A DNA stretch of 64,000 nucleotides from JBEKYD01 sp049509915 (GTDB lineage Bacteria > Acidobacteriota > Terriglobia > Bryobacterales > Bryobacteraceae). Made by a program: the position numbers and the translations under genes. The stretch covers positions 4,273 to 68,272 of the forward strand of contig JBEKZL010000020.1 of NCBI GenBank assembly GCA_049509915.1. The letters are read 5' to 3'. The notes under the pieces are model-generated. The model did not search any database. It was not told where the DNA came from and was given only the letters and a program-made list of their open reading frames with translations. Below, one piece after another: positions 45,024-54,165 of this stretch (the first letter of the stretch is position 1; every line of letters begins with the position of its first letter).

Positions 45024-45098
45024 TGGGACAGGCCTCCCGGCCTGTCGTAGCCGCGAAGCGGCTCATCCAGCCAGCGATAGGCCAGGAGGCCTGTCCCA
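45024..45098. repeat. Imperfect palindromic intergenic repeat
   Basis: The arms TGGGACAGGCCTCCCGG (45024-45040) and CCAGGAGGCCTGTCCCA (45082-45098) match at 16 of 17 positions across a 41-base spacer. The core GGAGGCCTGTCCC also occurs at 4621-4633, so this is one copy of a dispersed family. It lies just after the terminator and upstream of the GH95 gene. Confidence 0.7.
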
Positions 45099-45155
45099 CA
45101 CACGGGGACCGCCCTCTGCGCGCCATGCGGTATCATACTCGCGAAAACTACTTCT

Positions 45156-47627
45156 ATGGCTAAATGGACCAGGCGCATATTCGTCGGCGGGATTTCCGCT
45201 TCGCTCTGCGCTTTGAAAGCGGCGGCGGCGCCGACGTCCGGGGGACTGACGCTGTGGTACCGAAAGCCGGCCGAAAGATGGACCGACGCGCTTCCCATCG
45301 GCAATGGCAGGCTGGGGGCGATGGTGTTCGGCGGAGTGGAAGATGAACGGCTTGGGTTGAACGAAGATACGTTCTGGTCCGGCGCGCCGCGGGAGTGGAA
45401 CAATCCGGATGCCCGCCAGCACCTGGCCGAGGTGCGGCGACTGGTTCTCGACGAGGCGGACTACGTGGGCGCGGATGGCGTATGCCGCCAAATGCAGGGA
45501 CCGTACAACCAATCGTACCTCGCGCTGGCGGACCTGCACATCGAAACCGGGCGCATGGGCGGGATTGACGACTATCGCCGCGACCTGGACCTGGACCTGG
45601 GCGTTTCGCGGGTGAGCTATCGCACGGCGGGCGCCAGCCACGCGCGGGAAACGTTCGCCTCGGCGCCGGACCAGGTAATCGTGGCGCGATGGACCACCAC
45701 CGATCGCGCCGGGATCGACGTGGCGCTCTCGCTCGCGAGCCCGGTCGATTCCGATGCCCACGCGTCCGATAGCGGCGTGCTGCGGCTCACCGGCAAAGCG
45801 CCTTCGAACGTGGAGCCGAACTACGTCAGTTCCGCCGACCCGGTTGTCTACGACGCAGCCGAGGGCAAGGGGATGCGCTTCGAAGTGCGATTGCAAGCGG
45901 TGCCGGAAGGCGGCACGATGCGCGCACAGGGCGGGAAGCTCCGCATCGAGGGTGCCCGCGCCATCACCGTGCTGATCGCCGCCAACACCGGCTTTCGGGG
46001 ATACGATCACGATCCGGACGGAGCGGCGGGCGAGATCGCCGAAGCGTGCCGGCGACAACTGGAGTCGGCCCGGAACAAGCCCTATGCGGCCTTGCTGCGC
46101 GCTCACGTGGCGGACCACCAGGCGCGGTTCCGCAGGGTTGCGCTCAGCCTGCCTCAACTCGGGCCGTCCAACCTCGCCACCGATGAACGCCTGCGCGATT
46201 TCGCCGCCAATCCCGATCCCGATCTGGCCGCCCTGTACTTTCAGTACGGACGCTATCTTCTGATTTCCAGTTCGCGGCCTGGCACGCAGCCGGCCAATCT
46301 TCAAGGCATTTGGAACCCGGAGATGCGGCCGCCGTGGAGCGCAAACTGGACGGCCAACATCAACGTGCAGATGAACTATTGGCTGGCAGAAACCTGCAAC
46401 CTGGCGGAATGCCACGAGCCGCTGTTCGACCTCATCGAGGGGCTGAGCAAGACGGGCGCCAAAACCGCCGCCGTGAATTACGGCTGCAAAGGCTGGGTTT
46501 CCCATCATAACGTCGACCTTTGGCGGCAATCCGCGCCGGTTGGGGATTACGGAAAGGGTAATCCCACCTGGGCGAACTGGGCGATGAGCGGACCGTGGCT
46601 TTGTGCCCACCTTTGGGAGCACTACGCTTTTGGCGGCGACCGCGAATTTTTGCGCGCCAAGGCCTATCCTCTGATGAAGTCCTCCGCCGAGTTCTACCTC
46701 GACTGGCTGATTGAGCGAAAGGATGGACGCCTGTCGACCTGCCCCTCGCATTCCACGGAGAACAATTTTATAGCTCCGGATGGGCGCACGGCCGAAACCA
46801 GCGACGGCTGCACCATGGATATGGCGCTCCTCTCCGAGCTGTTCTCGAACACGATCGAGGCGGCGCGAACGCTGGGAGTCGATTCCGATTTTACCGCCCG
46901 TTTGCAGGCGGCGCGTGGGCGGCTTGTGCCGTACCAGATCGGCAGCCACGGCCAGCTTCAGGAATGGTCGCGGGATTTCGCTGAGGCCACGCCCGGCCAG
47001 CGCCACATGTCGCACATGTACCCGCTGTTTCCAGGCAGCGAATTCACCTCGCGGCGCAAGCCGGAATTGTGGAAGGCCGCGCGCGTATCGCTGGAGCGCC
47101 GCCTGGCAGCCGGGGGCGCATATACCGGTTGGAGCCGGGCGTGGGCGATCAACTTTTGGGCCAGGCTGCTCGACGGCGAAAAGGCCTGGGAATCGGTTCG
47201 GCTGCTGTTCCAGCACAGCACCGGGCCCAATCTGTTCGACACCCACCCGGCCGGCGATTCCTGGATCTTCCAGATCGATGGCAATTTCGGCGCCACCGCG
47301 GCAATCGCCGAAATGCTTCTGCAGAGCCACGACGGCGGGATCGACTTTCTGCCCGCGCTGCCGCAAGCCTGGAGCAAGGGAAGCGTGCGCGGATTGCGGG
47401 CGCGCGGCGGCGTCACCATCGACATCCGCTGGGACGGCGGGAAGGCCGCGGAAGCCTTTTTGCGGTCGAGCCTCGCGGGTGAGCATCTGCTCAGGCCGGC
47501 CCCAGGCACGCGCATCCGCGAAATCCGGGGCCAGGACGGAAAGAAGGTCCAAGGAACGCCGGACGCCGATTCTGCTGTGCGGGTCCGGCTGCAGGCTGGC
47601 CGCGTTTATCGGGTACTGTTCGCGTGA
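45156..47627 (+). CDS. GH95 alpha-L-fucosidase-like enzyme, exported
   Basis: An 823-residue glycoside hydrolase family 95 enzyme with an N-terminal signal (about residues 1-25, RRIF near the start, possibly Tat). LTLWYRKPAERWTDALPIGNGRLGAMVFGG is the family's N-terminal signature (residues about 31-60, shown here only as LTLWYRKPA and IGNGRLGAMVFGG). NVQMNYW at 403-409, the catalytic Glu E535 in PSHSTENNF and DGNFGATAAIAEML near the C terminus are conserved. Activity is probably removal of alpha-1,2-fucose or alpha-galactose. It lies downstream of the terminator and is convergent with the aldolase gene. Confidence 0.88.
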   Translation: MAKWTRRIFVGGISASLCALKAAAAPTSGGLTLWYRKPAERWTDALPIGNGRLGAMVFGGVEDERLGLNEDTFWSGAPREWNNPDARQHLAEVRRLVLDEADYVGADGVCRQMQGPYNQSYLALADLHIETGRMGGIDDYRRDLDLDLGVSRVSYRTAGASHARETFASAPDQVIVARWTTTDRAGIDVALSLASPVDSDAHASDSGVLRLTGKAPSNVEPNYVSSADPVVYDAAEGKGMRFEVRLQAVPEGGTMRAQGGKLRIEGARAITVLIAANTGFRGYDHDPDGAAGEIAEACRRQLESARNKPYAALLRAHVADHQARFRRVALSLPQLGPSNLATDERLRDFAANPDPDLAALYFQYGRYLLISSSRPGTQPANLQGIWNPEMRPPWSANWTANINVQMNYWLAETCNLAECHEPLFDLIEGLSKTGAKTAAVNYGCKGWVSHHNVDLWRQSAPVGDYGKGNPTWANWAMSGPWLCAHLWEHYAFGGDREFLRAKAYPLMKSSAEFYLDWLIERKDGRLSTCPSHSTENNFIAPDGRTAETSDGCTMDMALLSELFSNTIEAARTLGVDSDFTARLQAARGRLVPYQIGSHGQLQEWSRDFAEATPGQRHMSHMYPLFPGSEFTSRRKPELWKAARVSLERRLAAGGAYTGWSRAWAINFWARLLDGEKAWESVRLLFQHSTGPNLFDTHPAGDSWIFQIDGNFGATAAIAEMLLQSHDGGIDFLPALPQAWSKGSVRGLRARGGVTIDIRWDGGKAAEAFLRSSLAGEHLLRPAPGTRIREIRGQDGKKVQGTPDADSAVRVRLQAGRVYRVLFA

Positions 47628-47637
47628 CGGCGCGGGC

Positions 47638-48420
47638 TCAACCGGATCGCGGCCCCGCTAGCGGGGCGAGATAGTTGCCGGCGGCCGCCGCCATGAAGTC
47701 CATGTCGGTGGGCGCCTGGAAGAGCCGAAAGCCCTGCCGGAGATATTCCTCGGCCTGCTCCGGCGTCCGGGCCGGCCGCCCCAGACACTTGCCATACTTC
47801 TTGCCTGCTTCGATCACCGGGGCGATGGCCTCGTGCACCTTGGGATGGCTCTGGTCGCCGCGCAACCCCAGCGAGAACGATAGATCGTTGGTGCCGATGA
47901 AGAGCGCATCCACGCCGGGAGTGGCGGCAATCTCATCGATCCGCTCCACTGCGGCCGCTTCTTCCACCACGGTGATGACGGTGACGTTGCGGTCGGCGGA
48001 ATCGTAATAGCTCTCGCCGCCGGGCCAACTGCGCCGTGCCAGTCCGGGACCCGCGCCGCGCCGTCCGGTGGGTGGATAACGGCACGCCGCGGCAGCTTGC
48101 CGCGCCAGTTCGGGCGTGGTGGTGAAGGGGAATATCACGCCGCTCACGCCCGCGTCCAGCACCCGCTTCGCCATCCAGAGTTCGTTTATCGGCACGCGCG
48201 CAAAAAGCAGCGTGGGCAATGCGCGGGTGGCCAGCACCATGCCGCGCAGGGTCTCCAGGGTGATGGGGGAGTGCTCCATCTCTATCCACAGAAAATCGAA
48301 GCCGAGCTCGGCCATGCGCGCCGCGGTTTCCAGGCTCGCGGTGGTGATGGTGGCGGCGACAACCGGCCGCCCCTCGCGGAACTTGCGCTTTACGGGACTC
48401 TCCCAACTTGCGTCTGTCAT
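47638..48420 (-). CDS. HpcH/HpaI-family aldolase
   Basis: A 260-residue class II, metal-dependent aldolase of the 2-keto-3-deoxy acid type. FDFLWIEMEHSPITLETL holds the catalytic His and metal-binding Glu, LLFARVPIN the substrate Arg, VVEEAAAVERIDEIA a further acidic ligand and FIGTNDLSFSLG the conserved C-terminal motif. It would cleave 2-keto-3-deoxy sugar acids to pyruvate and an aldehyde, matching the products expected from the enolase-superfamily dehydratases nearby. The start ATG at 48420 overlaps the upstream glycosidase stop by four bases (ATGA), so the two are coupled. Confidence 0.85.
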   Translation of the reverse strand: MTDASWESPVKRKFREGRPVVAATITTASLETAARMAELGFDFLWIEMEHSPITLETLRGMVLATRALPTLLFARVPINELWMAKRVLDAGVSGVIFPFTTTPELARQAAAACRYPPTGRRGAGPGLARRSWPGGESYYDSADRNVTVITVVEEAAAVERIDEIAATPGVDALFIGTNDLSFSLGLRGDQSHPKVHEAIAPVIEAGKKYGKCLGRPARTPEQAEEYLRQGFRLFQAPTDMDFMAAAAGNYLAPLAGPRSG

Positions 48421-50801
48421 TTTCTTATTAACCAAATCTCCGAAACCTGGCTGCCGCGCCCGTTGCCGCCCAGGCCCGGCTCGCGGCTCCAGCTCAAGGT
48501 CAACTCGCCGGTCGCGGTGGCCTCCCTGGGAATGTCGAATTCCAGTGGCCGCACCGGCATCGGCTTCGCGATCAACGGATGAATTTCGATTCGATCGTTC
48601 GCCATCAACCGGATTTTAACGCGCGGGCTGTCGCCGCCGTACACCACGCGGATTTTGTACTCGGCGCCGCGGTCCAGGTCCTGGTAGCGCAGTCGGAGGG
48701 CCTCATCGAACAGCGACTCCGCCTGGGTCCACCAGGAGGTGCGGAGCGTCCGGTCGCCCGCAAATCCAACCAGCGGCGATTCCCAGAACGCCGGGTCGGC
48801 CCGGTAACCACGCCCGCGCAACAAATGCGGTTGCTGGGCGGGATTCCCCAAATCGTCGTAGAAGCCTCCGGGACCCGGGTCGGTCCAATGAACGATGCGC
48901 TCCAGCTCCTTCAAACGCTCGTTTTCCTCAGGCATGCGGCGCAACTCGGTGAACTTCCCCTCCAGCCACACACGGTTGTTTAGGGGCGCGTCCACGGTAT
49001 CGAGGTTAGCGCCGCGCTCCACCGCGATGGCTTTATAGCGCGGCACACTCAATTGCATGCGGATACTTTGAAACAACGCTTCCGCCAGCTCGAAGATGCG
49101 CGCGCGGCGGTCGCCGGCTACGCGGGAGGTTACCGCCAGGTCCAGCACCTCTTCGGCGCGCTTAACGGCGTTCAGAGATCCGGCCGCGGCCGCACGGCGC
49201 AATTCGGACATGGCACGGTCCTCCAGGCTGGTCTCGTACAACAGGCGGGACCGCGTGTAGGCATCGTAGTAGGCGCGATAGAGCGCCTGCTGGAACCGCC
49301 AGTTGGCCAGCACCGCGGGCGGCGCGTTTCGCTCCATCTCCTGGAACTGCTGAAGCGTGGTTTCCACTCCGGCATTGGCTGCCAGCGGCCCGCGCCAGTT
49401 CCGCTCCAGCGCAAGCAGACCCTGGGCGAAACTCTCGCTATAACGTTCGCCTATGAAGTAGCGGCTGTATTCCCGCAGAATATCGGCCACGCCGCGGTCC
49501 GGGTCCCATCCCAGGGCGCTCCACACCATCTTGTTCACGTCGTCGTTACAACCCTCGGAATACGTCAGGAAGCCGATGGTGTAGGGCTGCAGCAAGCGGA
49601 AGATATTGGCCTCGTCGATGGGCCGCGGGTTGATTGTCTCGCGCCCCTCGGTGACGGCGTAGGCCACATCCCAATCCGGAACCGGGTACTGCGCCTGGCG
49701 GCTGTGGGTGATATCCGGGTAGTGACGAATCGGGTACCGCTCCGGCACGGCCGCGCGCAATTGCGGCAGGCTCATGCCCACCTGCGGCCCAAAGACCACG
49801 CCACTGAGCCACTCCGGCTGTTGGTTCTTCAAAATGCTCAGAAACTCATCCATCCACGCGCTGGTGAAGCTCTGCGGGGAAACCCACATCTGCGCCTTGG
49901 GGTGGTAGCGGCGCAGGACTTCCGTTTCCTTTTCGAGCAGCCCCATCAGCACCTTCGGCCGGGTGTGGCCGGGATCGCCGCCCGGAACAAAAACCGCGTC
50001 CACGCGCGGCAATTGGCGGAAGACCTCGCCCCATTCCTCCAGCGCGGCCGCCACGGTCTTTGCGTCCGCATAGTCGCCATCCATCGCCGGATACCAGATC
50101 CACACGTCGAGCCCATAGGCATTGGCCAGGCGGGACATCTCGATCATCATGCGCATGGGCGGCAGCGGAAATAGAGGGCTATCGGCCGCGTCGTCCGAGC
50201 GCGGCGGAATCAGCTCGATCGCGTTGGCCCCGAACACCACCAGGTCGCGCATGTACTGCTCCCAGACGGGAACGCTCCAGCCGTCGTAAGAATTGGTTTT
50301 TGGCCGATAGCCCAACTGATGGCCCCGCAGCCGGTACTTCGGCGCCGTGGCTATGCGCAGATCGTCCGGTGCCTCCACCACATCGCGATCCATCTTCAGG
50401 TGGCGCAGCAGCGCTCCCACGCCGAACAGCGTACCGCGGGCATCGTTGCCGACGACCAGCACGTGTTCGCCGATGGTCTGAATCCGGTATCCGTCCGCTC
50501 CGGCCACGGTGGGAATTAGCTGCGATGCGGGCGAAGCGACGGCCGTGCCCAGGCCCGATTCCCGGCCGACGAAGATCGCCGGTCCAGGGCCCGGCCAGCG
50601 GTCGGCAATGGATAGCCGGATGCGCGTGCGCTTCTCGATTTCATCGAGCAGCATCGCCACCGCCTTCTGTTCCGGGCCGGCCAGGTTGGGAGCCGGAACC
50701 ACCACCGCATTTGCGACGTTCAGCGCGGCTCCCGCTTTCGCCAGCAGAAGCAGCACTAGAGCGAAAACCGTAGCGTGCGATCGGGGCGCCATCTCATTCA
50801 T
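48417..50801 (-). CDS. Secreted GH20/GH67-type glycoside hydrolase-like protein
   Basis: A 794-residue secreted protein with a signal peptide (about residues 8-26) and an N-terminal domain of the kind shared by alpha-glucuronidases (GH67) and beta-hexosaminidases (GH20 domain 2): AVAMLLDEIEKRT, PAIFVGRES and RIQTIGEHVLVVGNDARGTLFGVGALLRHL. A barrel-like region starting YRLRGHQLGYRP and containing FGANAIELIPPRSDDAADSP follows, then a helical part and a C-terminal beta domain. I could not point to a sure catalytic pair, so the activity is open. It is translationally coupled to the aldolase downstream. The start could also be the ATG at 50792. Confidence 0.6.
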   Translation of the reverse strand: MNEMAPRSHATVFALVLLLLAKAGAALNVANAVVVPAPNLAGPEQKAVAMLLDEIEKRTRIRLSIADRWPGPGPAIFVGRESGLGTAVASPASQLIPTVAGADGYRIQTIGEHVLVVGNDARGTLFGVGALLRHLKMDRDVVEAPDDLRIATAPKYRLRGHQLGYRPKTNSYDGWSVPVWEQYMRDLVVFGANAIELIPPRSDDAADSPLFPLPPMRMMIEMSRLANAYGLDVWIWYPAMDGDYADAKTVAAALEEWGEVFRQLPRVDAVFVPGGDPGHTRPKVLMGLLEKETEVLRRYHPKAQMWVSPQSFTSAWMDEFLSILKNQQPEWLSGVVFGPQVGMSLPQLRAAVPERYPIRHYPDITHSRQAQYPVPDWDVAYAVTEGRETINPRPIDEANIFRLLQPYTIGFLTYSEGCNDDVNKMVWSALGWDPDRGVADILREYSRYFIGERYSESFAQGLLALERNWRGPLAANAGVETTLQQFQEMERNAPPAVLANWRFQQALYRAYYDAYTRSRLLYETSLEDRAMSELRRAAAAGSLNAVKRAEEVLDLAVTSRVAGDRRARIFELAEALFQSIRMQLSVPRYKAIAVERGANLDTVDAPLNNRVWLEGKFTELRRMPEENERLKELERIVHWTDPGPGGFYDDLGNPAQQPHLLRGRGYRADPAFWESPLVGFAGDRTLRTSWWTQAESLFDEALRLRYQDLDRGAEYKIRVVYGGDSPRVKIRLMANDRIEIHPLIAKPMPVRPLEFDIPREATATGELTLSWSREPGLGGNGRGSQVSEIWLIRK

Positions 50802-50862
50802 TATAGGTGCGAGAGAGGCTGGGACCCGGACCAGGGCTGAAAACGCAAGTATACTGTGGGAT

Positions 50863-51957
50863 GTGCGCCGTCTGCCCATTCTTTTAGCATTTCCGCTACT
50901 CGCCGCCGCGCCGCCCGCCGCCTTCGTCGAGCACACCATCGCCACGGATCTCCGCGGCGGCTACCAGGTCGTCGTCGCCGACCTCAACCACGATGGCAAA
51001 CCCGACCTGATCGCGCTCGCGAGCGGCATGAGCGAACTGGTCTGGTACGAGAACCCCGGCTGGCAGCGCCACGTGCTGGCGACCGGCCAGTCCCACATGA
51101 TCAACTGCGCCGTTATCGGCAACGAAATCGTTCTCGCCAGCGAATTCAGCAACGAGGCAAAGAACTCCATCGGCCTGGTCAGCGTCCTTCGCCCCGGTCC
51201 CGATCCGCTGCAGCCGTGGACGGCCACGGAAATCGACCGCCTCCCGACCAGCCACCGGCTGCGCGTGGCCGATCTGTTCGGCGATGGCCACCCGGTCGTC
51301 GTCAACGCCGCGCTCAACGGTCCGTCAGCTATGGCACCGGACTACCGCGATCAAACTCCGCTGGTATACTACCGGCCCGGCGAATGGAAGCGGCGCGTCA
51401 TCAGCACGGAAAACTCGGGCGTGGTGCACGGCATCTTCATTACCCAGTCCAATTGCATTCTGACCGCCAGCTTCACCGGCATTCACCGCTTCTGCGCCAG
51501 CAAGGCCGGCGCCTTTGAGCGTACCGAAATCGCCAAAGGCGATCCAGCGCCCTGGCCCAAGTCCGGATCGAGCGACATCACCGTCGGCCATCTCGGCAAG
51601 ACCCGATTCCTCGCCACCATCGAACCCTGGCACGGCAACCAGGTGGCCGTCTACACCGAGAAGAACTCCAAATGGGAACGCGAAGTGATCGACGATTCTC
51701 TGTTGGACGGCCATACCATCCAGACCGCCGATTTCAACCACGACGGCAACGACGAAATTGTGGCCGGCTTTCGCGGCCAGCCCCATTCGGTCTACCTGTA
51801 CAGCTTCGACAGCGCCGCCAAACGCTGGGTCCGTTCCGATCTCGACAACGGGGGCATGGGCGCCGCGGCCTGCGCCATCGCCGATTTGAACGGAGACGGC
51901 CGGCCGGATGTCGCCTGTATCGGGGCCAACCGGCTCAAGTGGTACGAAAACCGCTAA
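50863..51957 (+). CDS. Secreted FG-GAP/VCBS-repeat protein
   Basis: A 364-residue secreted beta-propeller protein: a signal peptide (RRLPILLAFPLLAAAPPAA) followed by FG-GAP/VCBS-like blades carrying calcium-loop motifs DLNHDGKPDLIA, DFNHDGNDEIVAG and DLNGDGRPDVACIG. The start is a GTG at 50863; no in-frame ATG precedes the signal peptide nearby. It is divergent from the GH20/67-like gene, with 61 bases between, and convergent with the thioesterase. Such propellers bind ligands or partner proteins; the function is unknown. Confidence 0.72.
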   Translation: MRRLPILLAFPLLAAAPPAAFVEHTIATDLRGGYQVVVADLNHDGKPDLIALASGMSELVWYENPGWQRHVLATGQSHMINCAVIGNEIVLASEFSNEAKNSIGLVSVLRPGPDPLQPWTATEIDRLPTSHRLRVADLFGDGHPVVVNAALNGPSAMAPDYRDQTPLVYYRPGEWKRRVISTENSGVVHGIFITQSNCILTASFTGIHRFCASKAGAFERTEIAKGDPAPWPKSGSSDITVGHLGKTRFLATIEPWHGNQVAVYTEKNSKWEREVIDDSLLDGHTIQTADFNHDGNDEIVAGFRGQPHSVYLYSFDSAAKRWVRSDLDNGGMGAAACAIADLNGDGRPDVACIGANRLKWYENR

Positions 51958-51961
51958 AGGT

Positions 51962-52435
51962 TCACTCGCCGCCCGCTTCCTCCCTGGGCCCTTGTTGTGG
52001 ATTCGTCTCCAGGTCTTCAATAGCCTTCCGGCACTCCTCCGGGACGGGAACCGCCTTGCCAAGGCTGTAATCGAGGACCACCACGGCCGATTCCACCTCC
52101 GCGGCAACCATATCCAGTGCTTTGCTCACCACCCGGTGCTGCATCTGGAGGCTGCGGTTCCCCACCCGCGTCACCCTGGCGCCGATGTAGACCGAGTCGG
52201 GAAACGTCAAAGCCCGCTTGAAATCGCAGGTAATACTGGCCAGTATCGGCCCGACGCCCGCTGGCGGTAACGGCGGCCACAGCCCCACTCGCAACAGGTA
52301 TTCAACCCGCGCGGTCTCGCACCAACGCAGATACACGATGTTGTTCACGTGCCCGAAGGCGTCCTGGTCGCCCCAGAGCAAGGGGATCGTAACGATCACG
52401 GGATAACCCGTGAGGGACTCATGCCATAGTTTCAT
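51962..52435 (-). CDS. Hotdog-fold acyl-CoA thioesterase (4HBT/YbgC type)
   Basis: A 157-residue hotdog-fold protein. The active-site segment WGDQDAFGHVNNIVYLRWCE (about residues 21-40) contains the catalytic aspartate D25 and the HVNN turn of the 4-hydroxybenzoyl-CoA thioesterase family. The rest, with RALTFPDSVYIGARVTRVGN and a C-terminal polar tail, is standard. Its substrate is some acyl-CoA; no pathway is implied by the neighbours. It ends four bases from the convergent FG-GAP gene. Confidence 0.8.
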   Translation of the reverse strand: MKLWHESLTGYPVIVTIPLLWGDQDAFGHVNNIVYLRWCETARVEYLLRVGLWPPLPPAGVGPILASITCDFKRALTFPDSVYIGARVTRVGNRSLQMQHRVVSKALDMVAAEVESAVVVLDYSLGKAVPVPEECRKAIEDLETNPQQGPREEAGGE

Positions 52436-52464
52436 GGGGTAACTTCTGTAAGTCGGGGCGCGGC

Positions 52465-53307
52465 CTACTTCCGGGTAAAGCCGGAGGGGATGGCGAAGAT
52501 GGAGTTGGGGATGTCGGCGGCGGAAAAGTCGCTGGATTCGGTGGTGGTCTCATACAGGGGAGCCCCCGCGCCGCTTCCGCCGGGCATGCGTGCCAGGGCC
52601 TGTCTGGCCATCTCGCCTTGTTGGCCGGGCTGCTTGGCCATCTCTTCCAGGCGCGCCCGCGCCTGCGCCAGACCGGCCTGCGCCTGGCCCATTTGCTCCT
52701 CAGAACCCGCGGCGGATTTCATGCGCACGGTCTGCAAAACCGCGACGCCATTCATGGCCGACATCTTTTTCTGCATTTCCGCCATGGCTTTTTGCACGCC
52801 CGGGCTTCCGCCCGCCATCGCCGAAAGCGCGCCGCCGTTCTTCTGGTAGAAGGCGCGCATGTTCTGCCAGCCCGGCACGTCGGCCGATATCCAGGACTCC
52901 GCTTCGATCTGCATCTTCATTCCGGCCGCGGTTGTAGCCATGGTCATCACCACCTGCCTGCAGTTGAAGCCGGCGATGGTCTTTGTCTGCCCGGTCTCCT
53001 TGACGTCGATCTGGACATCGACATTGGCCGCCTCGGCCGGCATGTTTCCGCCGATGGGCCGCACCGAGTAAGTTTTGGCGGCCTTGTCGATGGTGGTCAT
53101 GGTCTGCGCATCGTAATCGATAATGTGCGCCGTGTTGCCGCTATCGAACAGCACTCTGGAACCCTTGAAGAAGTACTTGGTAACCTGCGGCGCGGCGGCG
53201 GCACCAGCCATGCCTTGCGAGCCCTTTCTGGTTTGCGTATAGCTGAAATCCGCGTGAGCCGCAAAGCTCGCCGCCAATACCAGGGTCAATAATCGAGCGC
53301 TCTTCAT
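52465..53307 (-). CDS. DUF4412-type secreted protein
   Basis: A 280-residue exported protein with a signal peptide (KSARLLTLVLAASFAAHA). The N-terminal half has VTKYFFKGSRVLFDSGNTAHIIDYDAQTMTTIDKAAKTY, the pattern of DUF4412 proteins (residues about 42-81, in split form). A middle region rich in Ala, Gln and Met (MGQAQAGLAQARARLEEMAK) is probably a long helix. It has a strong ribosome-binding site, GAGGAGG, before ATG. The family has no assigned function. Upstream lies a dispersed repeat copy. Confidence 0.65.
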   Translation of the reverse strand: MKSARLLTLVLAASFAAHADFSYTQTRKGSQGMAGAAAAPQVTKYFFKGSRVLFDSGNTAHIIDYDAQTMTTIDKAAKTYSVRPIGGNMPAEAANVDVQIDVKETGQTKTIAGFNCRQVVMTMATTAAGMKMQIEAESWISADVPGWQNMRAFYQKNGGALSAMAGGSPGVQKAMAEMQKKMSAMNGVAVLQTVRMKSAAGSEEQMGQAQAGLAQARARLEEMAKQPGQQGEMARQALARMPGGSGAGAPLYETTTESSDFSAADIPNSIFAIPSGFTRK

Positions 53308-53375
53308 TTTGATCCTCCTCTGAGTAGTCTACAGGTATGACGGGTTTCCGCCAACTGGGCAGCCTTCCAATCAGC

Positions 53376-53405
53376 GGCGACCGCTCCTCTCGCGGTCGCG
53401 CCTCG
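53376..53405. repeat. Dispersed CCGC repeat, copy D
   Basis: GGCGACCGCTCCTCTCGCGG continuing TCGCGCCTCGG forms a perfect GCGACCGC/GCGGTCGC hairpin with a seven-base loop, and matches the dispersed repeat consensus. It is in the 181-base gap between the divergent DUF4412 and thiE genes. Confidence 0.5.
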
Positions 53406-53488
53406 GTTACGAGCGCCGCGTGTTTGCAGTCACTTACCGAGCCGCGCCGGCAATGGTATCATGGGCGAACAGCAAAAAATTCAGCCCC

Positions 53489-54121
53489 ATGACTTTGCCG
53501 CGTGTCTACCCGATTCTGGATACCGACGCGCTTGGCCGGCGCGGCCTCACGCTCGCCGCCGCCGCCGAAGCTTTCCTCCAGGGCGGCGCGCGGATTTTAC
53601 AAATTCGGCATAAGGGCCACTGGAGCCGGGCGGTGCATCAAGAGGCCATCCAGGTGGTGGAACTGTGCCGCCGGTTCGGCGCCATCCCGATCGTGAACGA
53701 CCGCGCCGATTGCGCCCGTCTTTTCTCGGCCGGGCTGCACCTGGGGCAGGAGGATCTGGCGCCGAAGGACGCTCGTGGCCTGATGGGCGCCGGCGCGGTG
53801 GTCGGTTTTTCCACTCACAATGCCGCTCAGGCTGCCATTGCAGCCGGCGAGCCAGTCGACTACGTGGCCCTCGGACCTATCTTTTCCACATCTTCCAAGC
53901 GGAATCCCGACCCGGTAGTCGGACTCGAGGAACTCCGGCGGTGCCGCAATTTGACGGCGAAGCCGCTGGTGGCCATCGGAGGAATCACGGCCGTCAACGC
54001 GCCCGCCGTTTTCGAAGCGGGGGCCGATTCGGTGGCGGTCATCGCGAACCTGCTGCCCGACGCCACCACTCCCGGCTCGCTGCGGCAAAGGATGGAAGAA
54101 TGGCAGGCCATCGTCCACTGA
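53489..54121 (+). CDS. thiE: Thiamine-phosphate synthase ThiE
   Basis: A 210-residue TIM-barrel enzyme that joins hydroxymethylpyrimidine pyrophosphate and thiazole phosphate. RVYPILDTDALGRRGL, ILQIRHKG (the QLR.K motif), VNDRADCARLFSAGLHLGQEDL, ALGPIFSTSSKR and VAIGGIT are all ThiE signatures. I chose the ATG at 53489; an upstream GTG frame adds residues without family character. It is monocistronic: no other thiamine genes are here, and it is convergent with the amino-acid permease. Confidence 0.85.
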   Translation: MTLPRVYPILDTDALGRRGLTLAAAAEAFLQGGARILQIRHKGHWSRAVHQEAIQVVELCRRFGAIPIVNDRADCARLFSAGLHLGQEDLAPKDARGLMGAGAVVGFSTHNAAQAAIAAGEPVDYVALGPIFSTSSKRNPDPVVGLEELRRCRNLTAKPLVAIGGITAVNAPAVFEAGADSVAVIANLLPDATTPGSLRQRMEEWQAIVH

Positions 54122-54165
54122 TCCGGCGCGGGCAATTCCACAGAATTTTCGTTATGCGCTCGCGA

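Noticed and set aside
45063..47552. Long open frame of more than 800 codons on the minus strand across the GH95 gene
   Set aside because: GC-rich coding DNA leaves long antisense frames open; the plus strand holds a well-conserved GH95 protein with catalytic motifs, and the antisense product is Arg/Pro-rich with no recognisable domain.
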